Source: Schistosoma haematobium
Taxonomy: Eukaryota; Platyhelminthes; Trematoda; Strigeidida; Schistosomatidae
Assembly: GCF_000699445.3 (NCBI RefSeq)
Contig: NC_067196.1
Coordinates: forward strand, 41,011,806 to 41,075,805
DNA: 64,000 bases
Direction: 5' to 3'
Shown here: piece by piece, positions 23,955 through 35,739 of the stretch
Numbering within the stretch: position 1 is the first letter of the stretch
Layout: the number at the start of each line of letters is the position of its first letter
Made by a program: the position numbers and the translations under genes
Notes under the pieces: model-generated
Database searches by the model: none
Told to the model about the DNA's origin: nothing
What the model saw: only the letters and a program-made list of their open reading frames with translations

Positions 23955-24385
23955 GTTGATTAATATCAAAAGGATTTTTTCGGATATCATAGTAGTTTTA
24001 ATAGTTGAGGTCATGAGTCAGTTGAAGCTAGCCTACCATGGAAAACTTGGAAGGATTGGACGGCCATTTCGTCCTACTGTGGGACTTCTCAGAAGTGAGC
24101 ATCCACGGTGGATGTGTCGCCCAATTTTGTGAACCAGTTGATGTTAGACATTTATACTGTTGGATGCCACCTCAGTGATCCAATGGTTGGCGCCCGCGCG
24201 CGAGACTGATAGGTCCTGGGATCGAATCTCACGAAGCGTGATCGTGGATGTGCACTGTTGAAGAGCCACACAATAGCTCTAGTTCTTCCAGGTTTTCCAT
24301 GGTTGTCTAGCTTCAATTGACTCATGGCCTCAACTATCAAATTTACCATGATATCCACAAAACTACTTCTGATATTAATAAACTT
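23955..24385. repeat. Family H foldback copy (head to head)
   Basis: Plus-strand head (TATCAAAAGGATTTT...GGTCATGAGTCAGTTG, then ACCATGGAAAACTTGG) with a minus-strand hammerhead (core CTGAGAA, GGACGAAA, TGGCCG; 24040-24105). From about 24108 it turns into the reverse complement of the family body and head. The inverted part includes a tRNA-like segment (GGTCCTGGGATCGAATCTC, about 24211) and finishes with CATGGTTGTCTAGC, TTCAATTGACTCATGG and CTTCTGATATTAAT. A transcript could fold into a long hairpin. The hammerhead of the right arm has a deletion between stem II and stem I. Confidence 0.75.
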
Positions 24386-25160
24386 TAGTTCGAAAGTTCC
24401 TCTTCTCTCATTTGTGTAATAATACTAATATCTTCGGTTTTAGTGTCTGTGCAGTAGTCAATAAACAGGACCTGATGTTTCTTAGTTTATAAAGCATCAT
24501 ATTGTACAGTGTAGTTACTTTTTAAAATAACTTACATTGAATATATGTATTATTTTAACTAGGTGGACTCAGGTGAATCATCTTAATAGATGATAGTGAA
24601 TATTATTGATAAAATCGAGTAAACTGATAAATAAACTTTGCATCAAATTGATTGATAGATGTGCCATCTGTTTTAGTAGAACTGGTGATAAAATCTTATT
24701 CAAATAGACGATTTATTGGAATTTAAAATAAATGTATGCCAACCTAACTATGTTTCCACTTAAAGTCAATATAAATAAATCGATGAATACAATACGTTCT
24801 GAATGACTAGATTGCGTTCCTTAACAACATAAGTCAGTGATCTAAATAATGATTACAATTGGATGATTAAATATATTTTTACCTTTTAACGTAAAAGGAT
24901 AATATATCATCCATACTGTTTTCTTAGTTTAATTATTTCAGTACTAAAAGGCGTTTAGATTATTTTATGGATATTTTATGGAAATTATATTAGATTTTCG
25001 AAGAACTAATTTACAGTGATAAATAAATAAATGACGTTATATGTAGGGAAATAGTAGTAAAACTTAACATTTTGGTCACGATAATTCAGTGCTTATTGTC
25101 AGTCAGAAAGAAAAGCCTAATTATCTCTCCAACTGGAACCGTTTACATAACAAACACATT

Positions 25161-25405
25161 TAACTGAGGCGAATGGTACTGGATTCGAGTCGCAGAGTGA
25201 ACATCAACTCTGAAATGCAGATATATCCAGCTGACAAGTCCCAAACATGACGAAACGCGCGTCCTGAATTCACTGCTAGACATTATCCATCTTTGCTTAC
25301 AAAGCTTGTGACTTAAGGCAACATCGAGGCAATCTGCACAGTATGCACATATGCCAACAAGAGACTGATCAATTGTAGTCTTGAATATCAATGGGAAGAT
25401 TCAAG
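25161..25405 (+). ncRNA. Sm-alpha-type repeat with hammerhead ribozyme
   Basis: Known schistosome tRNA-derived repeat. A B box GGATTCGAGTC (25181-25191) is followed by the family text AACATCAACTCTGAAATGCAG and a hammerhead: core CTGACAA (25231-25237; expected CTGANGA, so G8 is changed), stem II GTCC/TGAC with one weak pair, GAAA (25252-25255), the self-complementary CGCGCG and the cleavage triplet GTC (25261-25263). Stem I is partly paired (CCAG/CTGA). The tail CACTGCTAGACATTATCCATC and a further 100 bp (GAGGCAATCTGCACAGTATGC) are also family-like. The G8 change predicts very low activity. The minus ORF 25143-25391 is a shadow. Confidence 0.85.
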
Positions 25406-26649
25406 TAAAAAATACCAAATGAATTTTTACTCCTTTTTGTAACAAATTTCACATTTTTTACACACACTAGCATGCACACAGATTCCCACAATGTCTCACT
25501 CAAATTCAACCTGATTAAAATAACATGAATGTGACATAATTGTTTTGTTTAAAAAGTCGGTTTTAGTCAAAGATCAAATATGGGAACAAGTTAGCTTCAG
25601 TTATTGAATAATCTATACTGTTTATCCATCATAAACAAAATTGTTTTGAAAACTGTTTCTAATCTTTGACTATAATTGTTCACTTTTAATGTTCATGATC
25701 TCAAATAACCCTCAGCAAAGTTGAGTTGTAACATTGCCGTGCAAATTAGACATTTAAAATGAAGAAAGAGATTGTTACTTTCCATCACGAAATTTAAACA
25801 TCAATGGCTTTTATCCTGTATCATTTGAAGCTTGAAGGAATAACCATTGTGTAGTACTCAAAACCCCATAACTGGTAGAAAGAATTCTTTGTTTCCAGTA
25901 AATTAGTTAATAAAGACCACATAGTCAACTAGGAGTCTTTTATGAAATCATTCACAATCATGGCAAAACACTCCAATATGAAACCTACCCATGCCCAGTT
26001 AAATGATATTCGGTAGCTAAATATCGACCATATTAAAGTCGGTAAACTGATTGTCATGTTTGAAAAACTCATAAACCTTCCAAAACTACTGAAACCTAGT
26101 AGGGTTCATTACTTATTCAACGAAATATACCTCATTTCTAGCATGTTATTTCTATAGACTATGATGACTTTATATATATTGATACCAAATTATTTTTTTC
26201 AAGCCAGTGATAATTGTTATAAATTATATTCACTGTTTATAAATCAAACATTATTAATTAAGATAACACGTTTACACTAGAAAAATGTAAAGCAAAAATA
26301 ATTTAATAAAGAAAATATTCTATAGTTATAAGCCTTCAGAAATAACTGAACTTGTATTCGCCAACCAAATAATCCTGATACTTCATTAAATTAATGACTT
26401 TGAATATCATGTGATGATATTGCATTGAAAACGATCTACAAATGACATAATTAATCAACACTTATTTTGATAAAAAGGATAGATAGATAGATATGAATTA
26501 GATAATATGTTATAACTTTTTATGATTATAAACCTAGCCAAATTCATGTTAATAATTGCTTTAATGTATGAAAGCACATTTCAAGATAAAGTAAATGCTA
26601 CTTAACATAATGAAATTTATCCGAATTATTTTACTGGTTAAATATGAAA

Positions 26650-26790
26650 TAATAGTTAGCAGGTTAGGTGTTGTGGAGATTGTTATGTTTTTGATTGAAA
26701 TCATGAGTCAATTGAAGCTAGACCACCATCGAAAACCTGGAAGAACTAGACGGCCAATTCGAGCTATTGTGGGGCAATTTCAATAATATT
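26650..26790. repeat. Family H head fragment
   Basis: Contains TTGTGGAGATTGTTA, ATCATGAGTCAATTGAAGC, GACCACCATCGAAAACC and the start of the hammerhead region (GACGGCCAATTCGAGCTATTG on plus, equivalent to GAAxxGGCCGTC on minus), then breaks off. No tRNA-like part. Confidence 0.6.
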
Positions 26791-26794
26791 AAGA

Positions 26795-27435
26795 TTTAGA
26801 ATAATAAATATGACAACTGGTAATTATCTATTATCCTGATTATCTGCCTAAACATTAAATCATTAGAAGTAAATTTAAATGGTAATAATTATTTGGAACT
26901 GAATATCTATATTGCATGATGAAGAAAAATTATTTTGATATTGTAATTAAATCTTATCTTCAGTTATAGAAATTAACATATTAAACTAATATCTACCTGA
27001 AAAATATTATAATATCCCAATAATTTCATACTTGAATGAGAGAAATACTGCAACTGAAGTAAATATAATGTTATATCATTTATATTTTGTAATTTCGGCA
27101 AGATTATGGACGAACCAATCAGGTATAAGACTACAGGTCTTGGATTTTTAGTGCGAAATTCACTCATCTATTTGGCTAAATAGGGTTTTAGCATTATAGA
27201 TTATAACAGTTCGTGATGAAAACCCTAAATCTAATTCTTAATCTTAACCATCAACTGTAAATCATAATTATGATTCCTCACACTAGTTTATAATCCTCAT
27301 TTAGTCATATTTATAAGGTGAACATTCCCAAGGTCATTTTAGCATCGCTCAAATCTTGTTCATAAATTATAGTTTCACCGTAATTCCTTTCAACCATCTG
27401 ACAAGTATTATCAAGCTATCCTAAAATTTATGTGC
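26795..27435. other. AT-rich non-coding stretch
   Basis: No recognisable gene; ordinary AT-rich sequence up to the left target-site duplication of the RTE element. Confidence 0.55.
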
Positions 27436-27448
27436 TAATATAGAACAT
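27436..27448. repeat. Target-site duplication (left) of the full-length RTE
   Basis: TAATATAGAACAT, identical to 30666-30678. Confidence 0.92.
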
Positions 27449-30400
27449 TACTTACTTACTTACTTACGCCTGTTACTCCTCGTGAAGGAGTATAGGCCGC
27501 TCACCAGCATTCTCCATCCAACCCTGTCCTGGGCAATCCTTTCTAGCTCCGTCCAGTTGTAATTCATCCTTTTCATATCTGCTTCTATTATCCGACGCAA
27601 TGTGTTCTTTGGCCTTCCTCTTTTTCGCTTCCCTTCAGGATTCCAAGTTAGGGCTTGCTTCGTGATGCAGTTTGACGATTTGCGTAATGTGTGTCCTATC
27701 CATTTCCATCGTCTTTTCCTAATTTCTTCTTCAGCTGGAAGTTGGTTTGTTCTCTCCCACAGAAGGCTGTTGCTGATGGTATCCGACCAATGGATGTTGA
27801 GTATCTTGCGAAGACAGCTATTTATAAATACTTGTACTTTCTTGATTGTGGTTGTTGTAGTTCTCCAAGTTTCAGCTCCATACAGTAGAACTGCCTTGAC
27901 GTTCGTATTGAAGATTCTCACTTTGATATTGGTTGAAAGTTGTTTTGAGTTCCATATGTTCTTCAATTGTAGGAATGCGACCCTTGCTTTGCCGATCCTC
28001 GCCTTTACGTCTGCATCGGATCCTCCTTGTTCATCGATGATGCTTCCCAGGTATGTGAAGGACTCTACATCTTCCAGAGTTTCACCATCAAGTGTGATTG
28101 GATTGCTGTTTTCCGCTTTGAATTTGAGGACCTTAGTTTTCCCTTTGTGTATGCTGAGGCCTACTGATGCAGAGACTGCTGCTACACTGGCTGTCTTCAT
28201 CTGCATCTGTTCGTGTGTACGTGATAGGAGGGCTAGGTCATCTGCGAAGTCCAAATCGTCTAATTGGTTCTGAGCTGTCCATTGTGTTCCGTGTTTTCCT
28301 TCAGATGTCGAGGTCCTCGTAATCCAGTCGACCACCAGAAGAAAGAGGAAGGGAGAGAGTAAACAGCCTTGTCTGACTCCGGTCCTTACTTGGAATGCAT
28401 CTGTCAGCTGTCCTCCATGCACTACTTTGCACTGTAGTCCGTCGTATGAGTTCCGGATAATATTGACAATCTTCTCAGGAACTCCGTAGTGTCGAAGAAG
28501 TTTCCATAACGTCCTCCTATCTACACTGTCGAATGCCTTTTCATAATCAATGAAGTTGATGTATAGTGATGAGTTCCACTCAACTGATTGTTCGACGATG
28601 ATCCGTAGTGTTGCAATTTGGTCTGTGCACGACCGATCCTTACGGAATCCAGCTTGTTGATCTCGAAGTTGGGCGTCTACTGCATCCTTCATCCGGTTCA
28701 GCAACAATCTGTTGAAGACTTTCCCTGGTATTGACAGTAGTGTTATGCCTCTGTAGTTTTCACATTTGCTCAGATCTCCTTTCTTTGGAATCTTGACGAG
28801 GTGTCCTTCTTTCCAGTCCATCGGCACTTGTTCCTCCTCCCAAATCTTTTTGAATAGAAGATAAAGCATGCTTGTGGTTGTTTCGATGTCTGATTTCAGT
28901 GCTTCAGCTGGTATGTTGTCGGGTCCCGCCGCTTTCCCGTTCTTCATGTGTCTGGCGGCCATTCTGATTTCTTCCGTAGTTGGTGGATTGACGTCTATAG
29001 GAAGATCTATGTGTGCTGCTTCGATGTCCGGCGGATTCATTGGAGCCGGCCTATTCAGGAGTTCCTCGAAGTATTCTACCCATCTGTTACGCTGTTGTTG
29101 AATTTCGGTGATTGGCTTGCCTTCTTTGTCTTTGACCGGCCTCTCTGGTTTACTGTATTTCCCTGATGGTTTCTTCGTTGTATCGTAAAGCTGTTTCATA
29201 TTTCCTTCTCTAGCAGCTTTTTCTGCCGTCGTTGCTAGTTCTTCCACGTATTTCTTCTTGTCGGCTCTAATGCTCCTCTTCACTTGTTTGTTTGCTTCTA
29301 TGTATTCAGCTTGTGCTTGGACTTTCTCTGCTCGTGTTCGGCTGTTGTTTATTGCTGCCTTCTTGTTCTTCCTTTCTTTGATCTTGTCCAGTGTTTCTGT
29401 AGAGATCCATTCCTTATGATGGTATTTCTTTAGACCGAGAACCTCTTGACGCGTTGAAGTTAGTGCTTCCTTGATGCCTTTCCAGTTGTCCTCCATAGTA
29501 GTTTCTTCTTCTTTCAGTAGATTGTGTAAGGCTTGGAACCTGTTGTTGAGAGCTATCTTGAATTCATTGAGTTTGTCAGTATCTCGAAGGAAGGCTATAT
29601 CGAACATTTGTAACGCTGTTCCTTAGTTTTCCAGTGTTTCTTTAGCTTCAATTTTAAATTGGCCATAACTAGGTGGTGATCTGAAGCTACGTCAGCTCCT
29701 CCCCTGGTTCTCACATCTTCCAATGTAATTCGAAATTTTTTATTGATAAAAATATAATCTACTTGATTCTCTGTGGTGTGGTCCGGTGAGATCCATGTAG
29801 CCTTGTGTATGTGTTTTTGTCGGAATATTGTGCCACCAATAACCAATTTGTTGAATGCACATACATTTGCGAATATCTCCCCATTTTAGTTTCTCTCTCC
29901 CAGTCCATGTCGTCCCATGATATCTTCATATCCAGTGTTGTCTATTCCGACTTTGGCGTTTAGATCTCGCATCAGAATGGTGAGGTCCTTCCTTGGGCAC
30001 TTCTCTATGATTGACTGCAGCCGCTCGTAGAACTGATCTTTAATGTCGTCGTTGCTATCATTGGTGGGTGCATAACATTGGATAATATTCATTAAGATCC
30101 CCTCCTTCTTTGTTTTGAATGATGCTTTGATGATTCTGGATCCGTGAGATTCCCATCCTACAAGTGCATTTCGTGCTACTTTGGACAGCATTAGAGAGAC
30201 TCCCTGTGTGTGTGGAGCATTTTCCTCTTCGTGACCGGAGTACAGCAGCATCTCTCCCGTAGCTAGCCTTTTCTGTCCAGCTTGGGTCCAGTGGGTTTCG
30301 CTGATTCCCAGTACTGCCAAGTTGTATCTCCTCATTTCCGTTGCTATTTGGCTGGTCTTCCCGGTTTCCCACATTTTTCGAACGTTCCATGTACCTGTAA

Positions 30401-30665
30401 AAATTTTTGCTCTGGTTGTTAGAAGGGGCATCGGCCTCGTGGCTTCCGAAGGAACTCGGCTTTCACCATGAAGCGTCATAATTCTTCTAAATGAAGACCT
30501 TCTAACTCCCAGGGCAGAGTTAAAATGGTTTGGATTATTTTTTCTGGTAAGCGTTTTTTAGCGAGTTAGTTTTCTACGGGATGGGGACGCTAACCCCATG
30601 CCTAACCCTCCTCCTTTACCCGGGCTTGGGACCGGCGGCAACCCTATAAGAGCTACAGGCGGAGT
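27449..30665 (-). mobile_element. Near-complete RTE-clade non-LTR retrotransposon
   Basis: A 3.2-kb insertion on the minus strand flanked by perfect 13-bp direct repeats. From 5' to 3' it has a leader of about 190 nt (CTCCGCCTGTAGCTC start, CCATCCCGTAGAAAACTAAC), one long coding region for an AP-type endonuclease and reverse transcriptase without an ORF1, and a very short 3' end that is almost only (GTAA)n directly after the stop codon (GGCGTAAGTAAGTAAGTAAG). These are hallmarks of the RTE clade (schistosome SR2/Perere-3 relatives). Its GC content is clearly above the surroundings. It is the longest and best preserved of about ten RTE loci in this window and the only one with both ends. Confidence 0.93.
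27460..30479 (-). pseudogene. RTE endonuclease-reverse transcriptase, two disabling changes
   Basis: The protein nicks DNA and copies the element RNA at the target. N-terminal endonuclease (30479-29886, 197 codons): GTWNVR (residues 29-34), GISETHW (58-64), CYAPTND (135-141), and RDLNAKVG (171-178), where the usual GDLN has become RDLN. An in-frame TAA (29888-29886) sits where relatives have a sense codon after GERN. The same frame then continues (TTENQVDYIFINKKF, SDHHLV) to about 29630, where a frameshift moves it to a 715-codon open frame (29607-27460). That frame holds RT motifs: [18 protein letters not shown] (274-291), motif [10 protein letters not shown] (352-360), motif [11 protein letters not shown] (410-419) and motif C FADD (454-457). 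It ends SNRRK-stop at the (GTAA)n tail. The RT catalytic residues are intact. Confidence 0.95.
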
Positions 30666-30678
30666 TAATATAGAACAT
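30666..30678. repeat. Target-site duplication (right) of the full-length RTE
   Basis: TAATATAGAACAT, directly after the element's 5' end (GGCGGAG on plus). Confidence 0.92.
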
Positions 30679-30730
30679 AGTATGATATTTTTCATTTAAA
30701 CTGATGAACTAGAAGAGTTGAAATGATAAA

Positions 30731-30781
<51 letters not shown>

Positions 30782-30782
30782 G
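30731..30782. repeat. (ATT)n microsatellite
   Basis: About 17 ATT units. The apparent asparagine-run ORF on the minus strand (30709-30912) is only a translation of this repeat. Confidence 0.95.
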
Positions 30783-30784
30783 GA

Positions 30785-31740
30785 TTATCTACATTTATAC
30801 AAAATGAATAGGTAAATATTCTAAGTATAACAAAAAAGAATCTGTTACATGGAACATTTGAAAGCGGAATATCATCACTTTTAAGTTGTTTATTTCCAAA
30901 TAAATTATTCATTATATGAAAGCTTCTCCTAAATTTTGATATTTTCTTCTATATAAACTAAGATTATATTTCGATAGTATAATAAGAAGCCGAAGATTAT
31001 CAGAACTATAGTTCTGATTTATATAGTACGGTTGTCCTTTGCATTTAAACTCAAAGATGATAACTACTAACCTCGACCAACTGATAGATTGTCGGAACAA
31101 ACTATTTAAAAATAAAGTTCTGATCATGTAATTTGTTACTCCAAGATCTAGAATTTATTCTATTCATAATATTTATTTCATTTGACTCAGTTCATTGAAC
31201 TATTAATACATCAATAATACATAATACATTTACACATATTCAGAAAGCTTGATTACAATCTGACAATAAAAAATTAGATCATATCCATTAGAAAAAAGCT
31301 GCATACAATTCTCTTGAAACTGAAAGGTGTTCTTGGAGAAGTAGTAACAACGAAAAACGTACATGTTATAAATTGAAATTAGCCTGCTCTAATCTTTGTT
31401 GAAAACGTACAATTAGGATAACTCCATTACACGAAGTAATATGCCATAGCGGCATTCAAAATCAACTATACAATATTCAAGGTGAAATATATTGTTCTGT
31501 GGAGATTGTTAACGACTACCTTCTGACACCATCCGGAACATTATTAATGTACGTCTTCACATAGTTTAATAAAATGTATGTAGTGATCGTGTATTTGTTG
31601 GTGACACAGGGAAACATGTATTTAGTGAAGAGTTAACAGGATATCAACCGAATTTTCAGTGAGTTAATGACTTATCAATGTTATTGAATTGTGCTTATAA
31701 ATCGGTTGATAAATGGCCATCCCTGAATTCTTTCCTTGGC
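30785..31740. other. AT-rich non-coding stretch
   Basis: No recognisable gene or element. Confidence 0.55.
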
Positions 31741-31830
31741 TTTGTCGTGGTTAAGTACTGGTGACAAGTCCAAAACCTATGACGAAAAATTTTCTCAGTG
31801 TCTCTTGGCTCCCAATGGTTTTCGATTATA
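31741..31830 (+). ncRNA. Decayed family H hammerhead, isolated
   Basis: Aligns with the family H ribozyme region: GTCGTGG, a stem I strand ACTG (31757-31760), core GTGACAA (31761-31767, two changes from CTGANGA), GTCC...TGAC stem II, ACGAAA (31782-31787), a run AATTTT in place of the self-complementary stem III, and CAGTG (31796-31800) able to pair with ACTG. The downstream CTTGG...CCCAATGG recalls the family head. The tRNA-like part is not seen. A chance match cannot be fully excluded. Confidence 0.5.
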
Positions 31831-31834
31831 TGTC

Positions 31835-32820
31835 ACTTCAGAATAATGTTCAATTTTAAAAATATTTCAGTTGCTGATCCAAGATACATTGTAAAACAAA
31901 TTCATCATGATGGAACTAAACCATTTATTTACTTTTACTATTTTTTACGTAAATTATAAGTAAAAATTGGAAAGCATTTGAAAATCTTAAAAAGCAAACT
32001 TCGAAATAAGATTGATAATACTTCAACATCTTTTGTTCATATAAGGTGTTGCTGGACACTGACCGAGAGCAAAACTGCGGTAAAGACTGGGTTAGAATGA
32101 TAAAGCTTATAAAATCATGTGTCATTAAGATATTCTGGTTTCTAAATTGTTTTTATCTAAGGCAGCCATTTTCTTCAATGCATAAGATCTAAAACAAGGA
32201 TCTTCGAATATTTCAGTTAACACAGCGATAAAATTAGTAACATCGTACACTTGATTGTTTACAACATACGTTAAACAATTAATGTTACATATTGTTAAAT
32301 ACAAAGAAGCTCCAGAAAACACACGATCTAACAAAGAAATATACTAGTAAATTTCAAACTGCCTTACTAAAATCAAATATGCCATTAGATTTTAATATAT
32401 TTTGCTTTTTCTCCAGCCACGTAAAACATTGCTTCGAAAAGTTCGCATTTCAGTCAGCAAGTGAATAAAACTGGATTGTCAAATTACACGTAAATATTTC
32501 TTTAGAAAATGGAATTTTGTCGAAATATGAAGGAAAGTTCACTGTTCATCTTATTTTCAATGTAAACAAATTGACCCAGTCTCTCTCACTATATATAATC
32601 ATGCTCATTGTTGTGATACAGGTAATGCTTTTTTCAAAGTGAAAAGTACTTAGTGCGTTACCATAAACTGAAACATAACAAATAATTTAAGTGGTTGTAT
32701 CCTAATGACATATAGTTTGCACTACAACATTAAGCTAACTAGTCAGTTGCTTTTCATTCACACTTTATTTCAATGTAGTGTTTTGCGGAGATGATAGAAT
32801 TTTCATGGATTTAAAGTCAC
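31835..32820. other. AT-rich non-coding stretch
   Basis: No recognisable gene. The two adjoining minus ORFs at 31925-32125 and 32125-32334 have no recognisable domains. Confidence 0.5.
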
Positions 32821-32829
32821 AAACTAATC

Positions 32830-32935
32830 TTAGATAGATCATCACTGAAAACCCGGAAGGACTGGATGGTAGTTTTGTCCTAGTATGGATGTCCTCAGCC
32901 ATGCTCATCCATAACTCAACATCAGAGAATATATT
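32830..32935 (-). repeat. Family H fragment with hammerhead
   Basis: Plus: GATCATCACTGAAAACCCGGAAG, GACTGGATGG, TTTTGTCCTAGTATGG, CCTCAGCCATGC. On minus the core box CTGAGGA matches CTGANGA exactly, but GACGAAA has become GACAAAA (G12 lost) and stem I (CATGG/CCAGT) is only partly paired. Head and tRNA-like body are truncated. Confidence 0.6.
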
Positions 32936-32939
32936 CTAT

Positions 32940-33660
32940 TTTCTTCATAAAGTAGCTTTTTTTTAGAAGTGGACTATTTTTATTTTTGACGAACAGAATT
33001 CTTATAAACATCTTTCAAAATGAAATTCATAACTTTTGATGAATAAAATTAACATTTGGTAATTTAGTTTATCTAAAAATAAACTGGAAATTCCTAAATA
33101 AATCTCATATGATTTATAGCTTATAATTATTGTGTAACCAAGTTGTTTTTCTTTGTTCAAATACTTAATTATGTTACCATAATTGTTTCATTTAGTTTCA
33201 CTAATCAACGGTGAAATATTTTTAAAAGTAAAGGAAGAAATGAATTTTTAGATGAGGTTGCTTTGTGTTTTTTCTTCTTTCTTTATTAAAATTGTCTAAG
33301 AAAATTTGATTAGAATAAAAATTTTATGCATCGAAGAATAAAATGTGCAGTGATGTTTTTGCTAATATTTTGTTCAGTAGAACATTTTTATCACCATCAC
33401 GTTTCTTCATCAAATGAATGAGTTTCATTTTAAAAATTAGGTTATAAGTCAATCGACACTTACATGGTTATTGTTCATTCAAAAGTTGGTATACTGAATA
33501 TTCAACTATATAAACATCTATATGATAACTTACGGGGTGTGGTTGAATGAAAGAATAATATGTCCCGTTCGGATAATTATTTCTCAAGAACTACTCATTA
33601 TTTGTTCAAAATATGAAACAACCTGATAATATTTATTCAACAAGTAAAACTAAGAAGGTT
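32940..33660. other. AT-rich non-coding stretch
   Basis: No gene recognised. Near 33395-33420 the minus strand reads TTTGATGAAGAAACGTGATGG, vaguely like the 3' text of schistosome Penelope-like elements; too weak to call. Confidence 0.45.
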
Positions 33661-33663
33661 ACT

Positions 33664-34575
33664 TACTCTCACCTTTCCTCTTTCTCCTGATGACCGACTG
33701 GAGCATGAAGATGTCAACATCCAAGGAGAATCATGGGATACAATGGACAGCTAGGATGCAGCTGGACAACCTGGACTTCACAGATGATATGGCTCTTCTA
33801 TCGCACATGCAACAACAAATGCAGGAGAAGACACTAGTGTAGCAGCAACCTCAGCAGCAGTAGGTCTCAATATGCACAAAGGGAAAAGTAAGATTCTACG
33901 ATACAACACAGCAAACAACAATCGAATCACACTTAACGGAGAAGATTTAGAAGATGTAAAAACCTTTATATATCTGGACAGCATCATTGATGAACAGGGT
34001 GGATCTAATGCAGATGTGAAGGCGCAGATCTGCAAAGCAAGAGCAGCATATTTACAACTGAGGAACCTCTGGAACTCATAGCAACCAACCATAGTCAACC
34101 AACACCAAAGTCAGGATTTCCAAAACAAATGTCAAGACAGTTCTACTGTATGGGGAGGAAACCTGGAGAACTACGAAAGCCACCACCCAGAAAATACAGG
34201 TGTTTATTAACAGTCGTCTACGCAAAATACTTCAGATCCGTTGGCCAGACACTATCAGCAACAACCTACTGTGGGTGAGAACAAACCAGATCCCAGAGGA
34301 GGAAGAAATCAGGAAGAAGCGCTGGAAGTGGGTAGGACAAATAATAAGGAAAGCACCCAACTGCGTCACAAGGCAAGCCCTCACATGGAATCCTCAAGGC
34401 CGAAGGAGGGGAAGAGGAAAACCAAAGAATATGTTACGCCGAGAAATGGAGACAGACATGAGAAGAATGAACAAAACTTGGGTAGAAGTAGAAAGGAAGG
34501 CCCAGGACAAAGTGGGTTGAAGAATGCTGGTCGGCGGCGTACTCTACATTGGGAGTAACAGGCGTAAGTAAGTAA
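33664..34575 (+). pseudogene. RTE retrotransposon, 5'-truncated, several stops and shifts
   Basis: It starts within RT motif B (CTCTCACCTTTCCTCTTTCT, reading LSPFLFLL), passes a degraded motif C (LDFTDDMALLS, an A-to-T change in FADD), then [40 protein letters not shown] and a stop (CTCATAG, 34075-34081). It continues in other frames through [38 protein letters not shown] and ERKAQDKVG to the GGCGTAAGTAAGTAA end. It belongs to the [11 protein letters not shown] subfamily. Possible short direct repeat AAGTAAAAC on both sides (about 33645 and 34567), weak because the tail itself contains AAGTAA. Confidence 0.9.
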
Positions 34576-34579
34576 AACG

Positions 34580-35735
34580 AATAAGTTATTCTATATAAAA
34601 CAAATCCTAATGAATCCTTATTTAAAATAATAACTGTGTATCTTATCAAGAAATAAACATAATTCTAATTTGTTTGACATAATTTTATCAGAACTAAGGT
34701 TACGATGACATTGTTTACTAAAAATCTGACAGATTTCATAAAAATAACCCCTAAAATTTAAAAGTTTAATTCAGAAACATTTGCATTTTAAAGCAACTTC
34801 AAATTCTATACCCAAAAATGGTTTAATAATTATAATAATAATAAGTTTTTTTGTCATGATGAGTCATTGTCCACTACTCACCTTTTTATAACGATTTCTG
34901 AACTTCGATAAGGTTTATATTTGTCATAAACACTTATCTTGTAATAGGATACCTCTTGATAATATACACGATTACTGGAACAATATAGAGTTACCAACAC
35001 GAATTACATAACAAATAACATCTTACTGTATTACTAATTAAACCACATTTCCCCCCTCGAATTTTTTTTACCTGTGGAAGAAATAACGATGCTTTTGAAA
35101 TCGGCAATTGTTGAAATTCCCTGTCATATCCTATCATCTATACATTTCAGAAGACTACTTAACCTGAAGTAAAGAACGTCAATATTAAATCAGTGCGACC
35201 TTTGTGCTTTACTGTTTAAATTTACGAAATATTTTACTACATCCTAAATTATATTTCGATATTAATTAATGTCGTACCACCTATACATTAGGGTCAGTTG
35301 TAATCTATTAATTACGTCATTACATGTCCACCTATGTATCAGTCTGGAGGTGTATTCTATTTAACGTTAGGTAAATACGTCAGACTTATTCAAATTCGTA
35401 TCATTCCAGTCATATTCAGAGACTATACCACTGAGTTATTCTAACTGTAATTAGTATTTGGTACAACTAATAGGTTTATAATAATTGATCATTTAGCAGC
35501 GACCAATTTTAAACTATCTGATACTTAATGATAAACAGCCAAGAACTCAAGTTCCGGTTTTTCTACAGAATAACTTAAATTACATTACGTAGAAGTAAAC
35601 TTAATGAATTATTTGAAATAATATATTAGTTGATAACCAGATATTAAAAAGTTTGTTCAAAGGTAGCAACTCATTGGTGTTTTATCACAATTTTCGCCAC
35701 GAACTGATATCAGCTACAGAACTGCTAAAAAGCTT
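34580..35735. other. AT-rich non-coding stretch
   Basis: No recognisable gene or element. Confidence 0.55.
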
Positions 35736-35739
35736 TTTT

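Noticed and set aside
27602..28273. 223-codon plus-strand ORF and other plus ORFs across 27.6-29.2 kb
   Set aside because: Antisense shadow of the RTE reverse transcriptase; its frame follows from the codon structure of the minus-strand protein.
30709..30912. ORF with an asparagine run
   Set aside because: It only translates the (ATT)n microsatellite.
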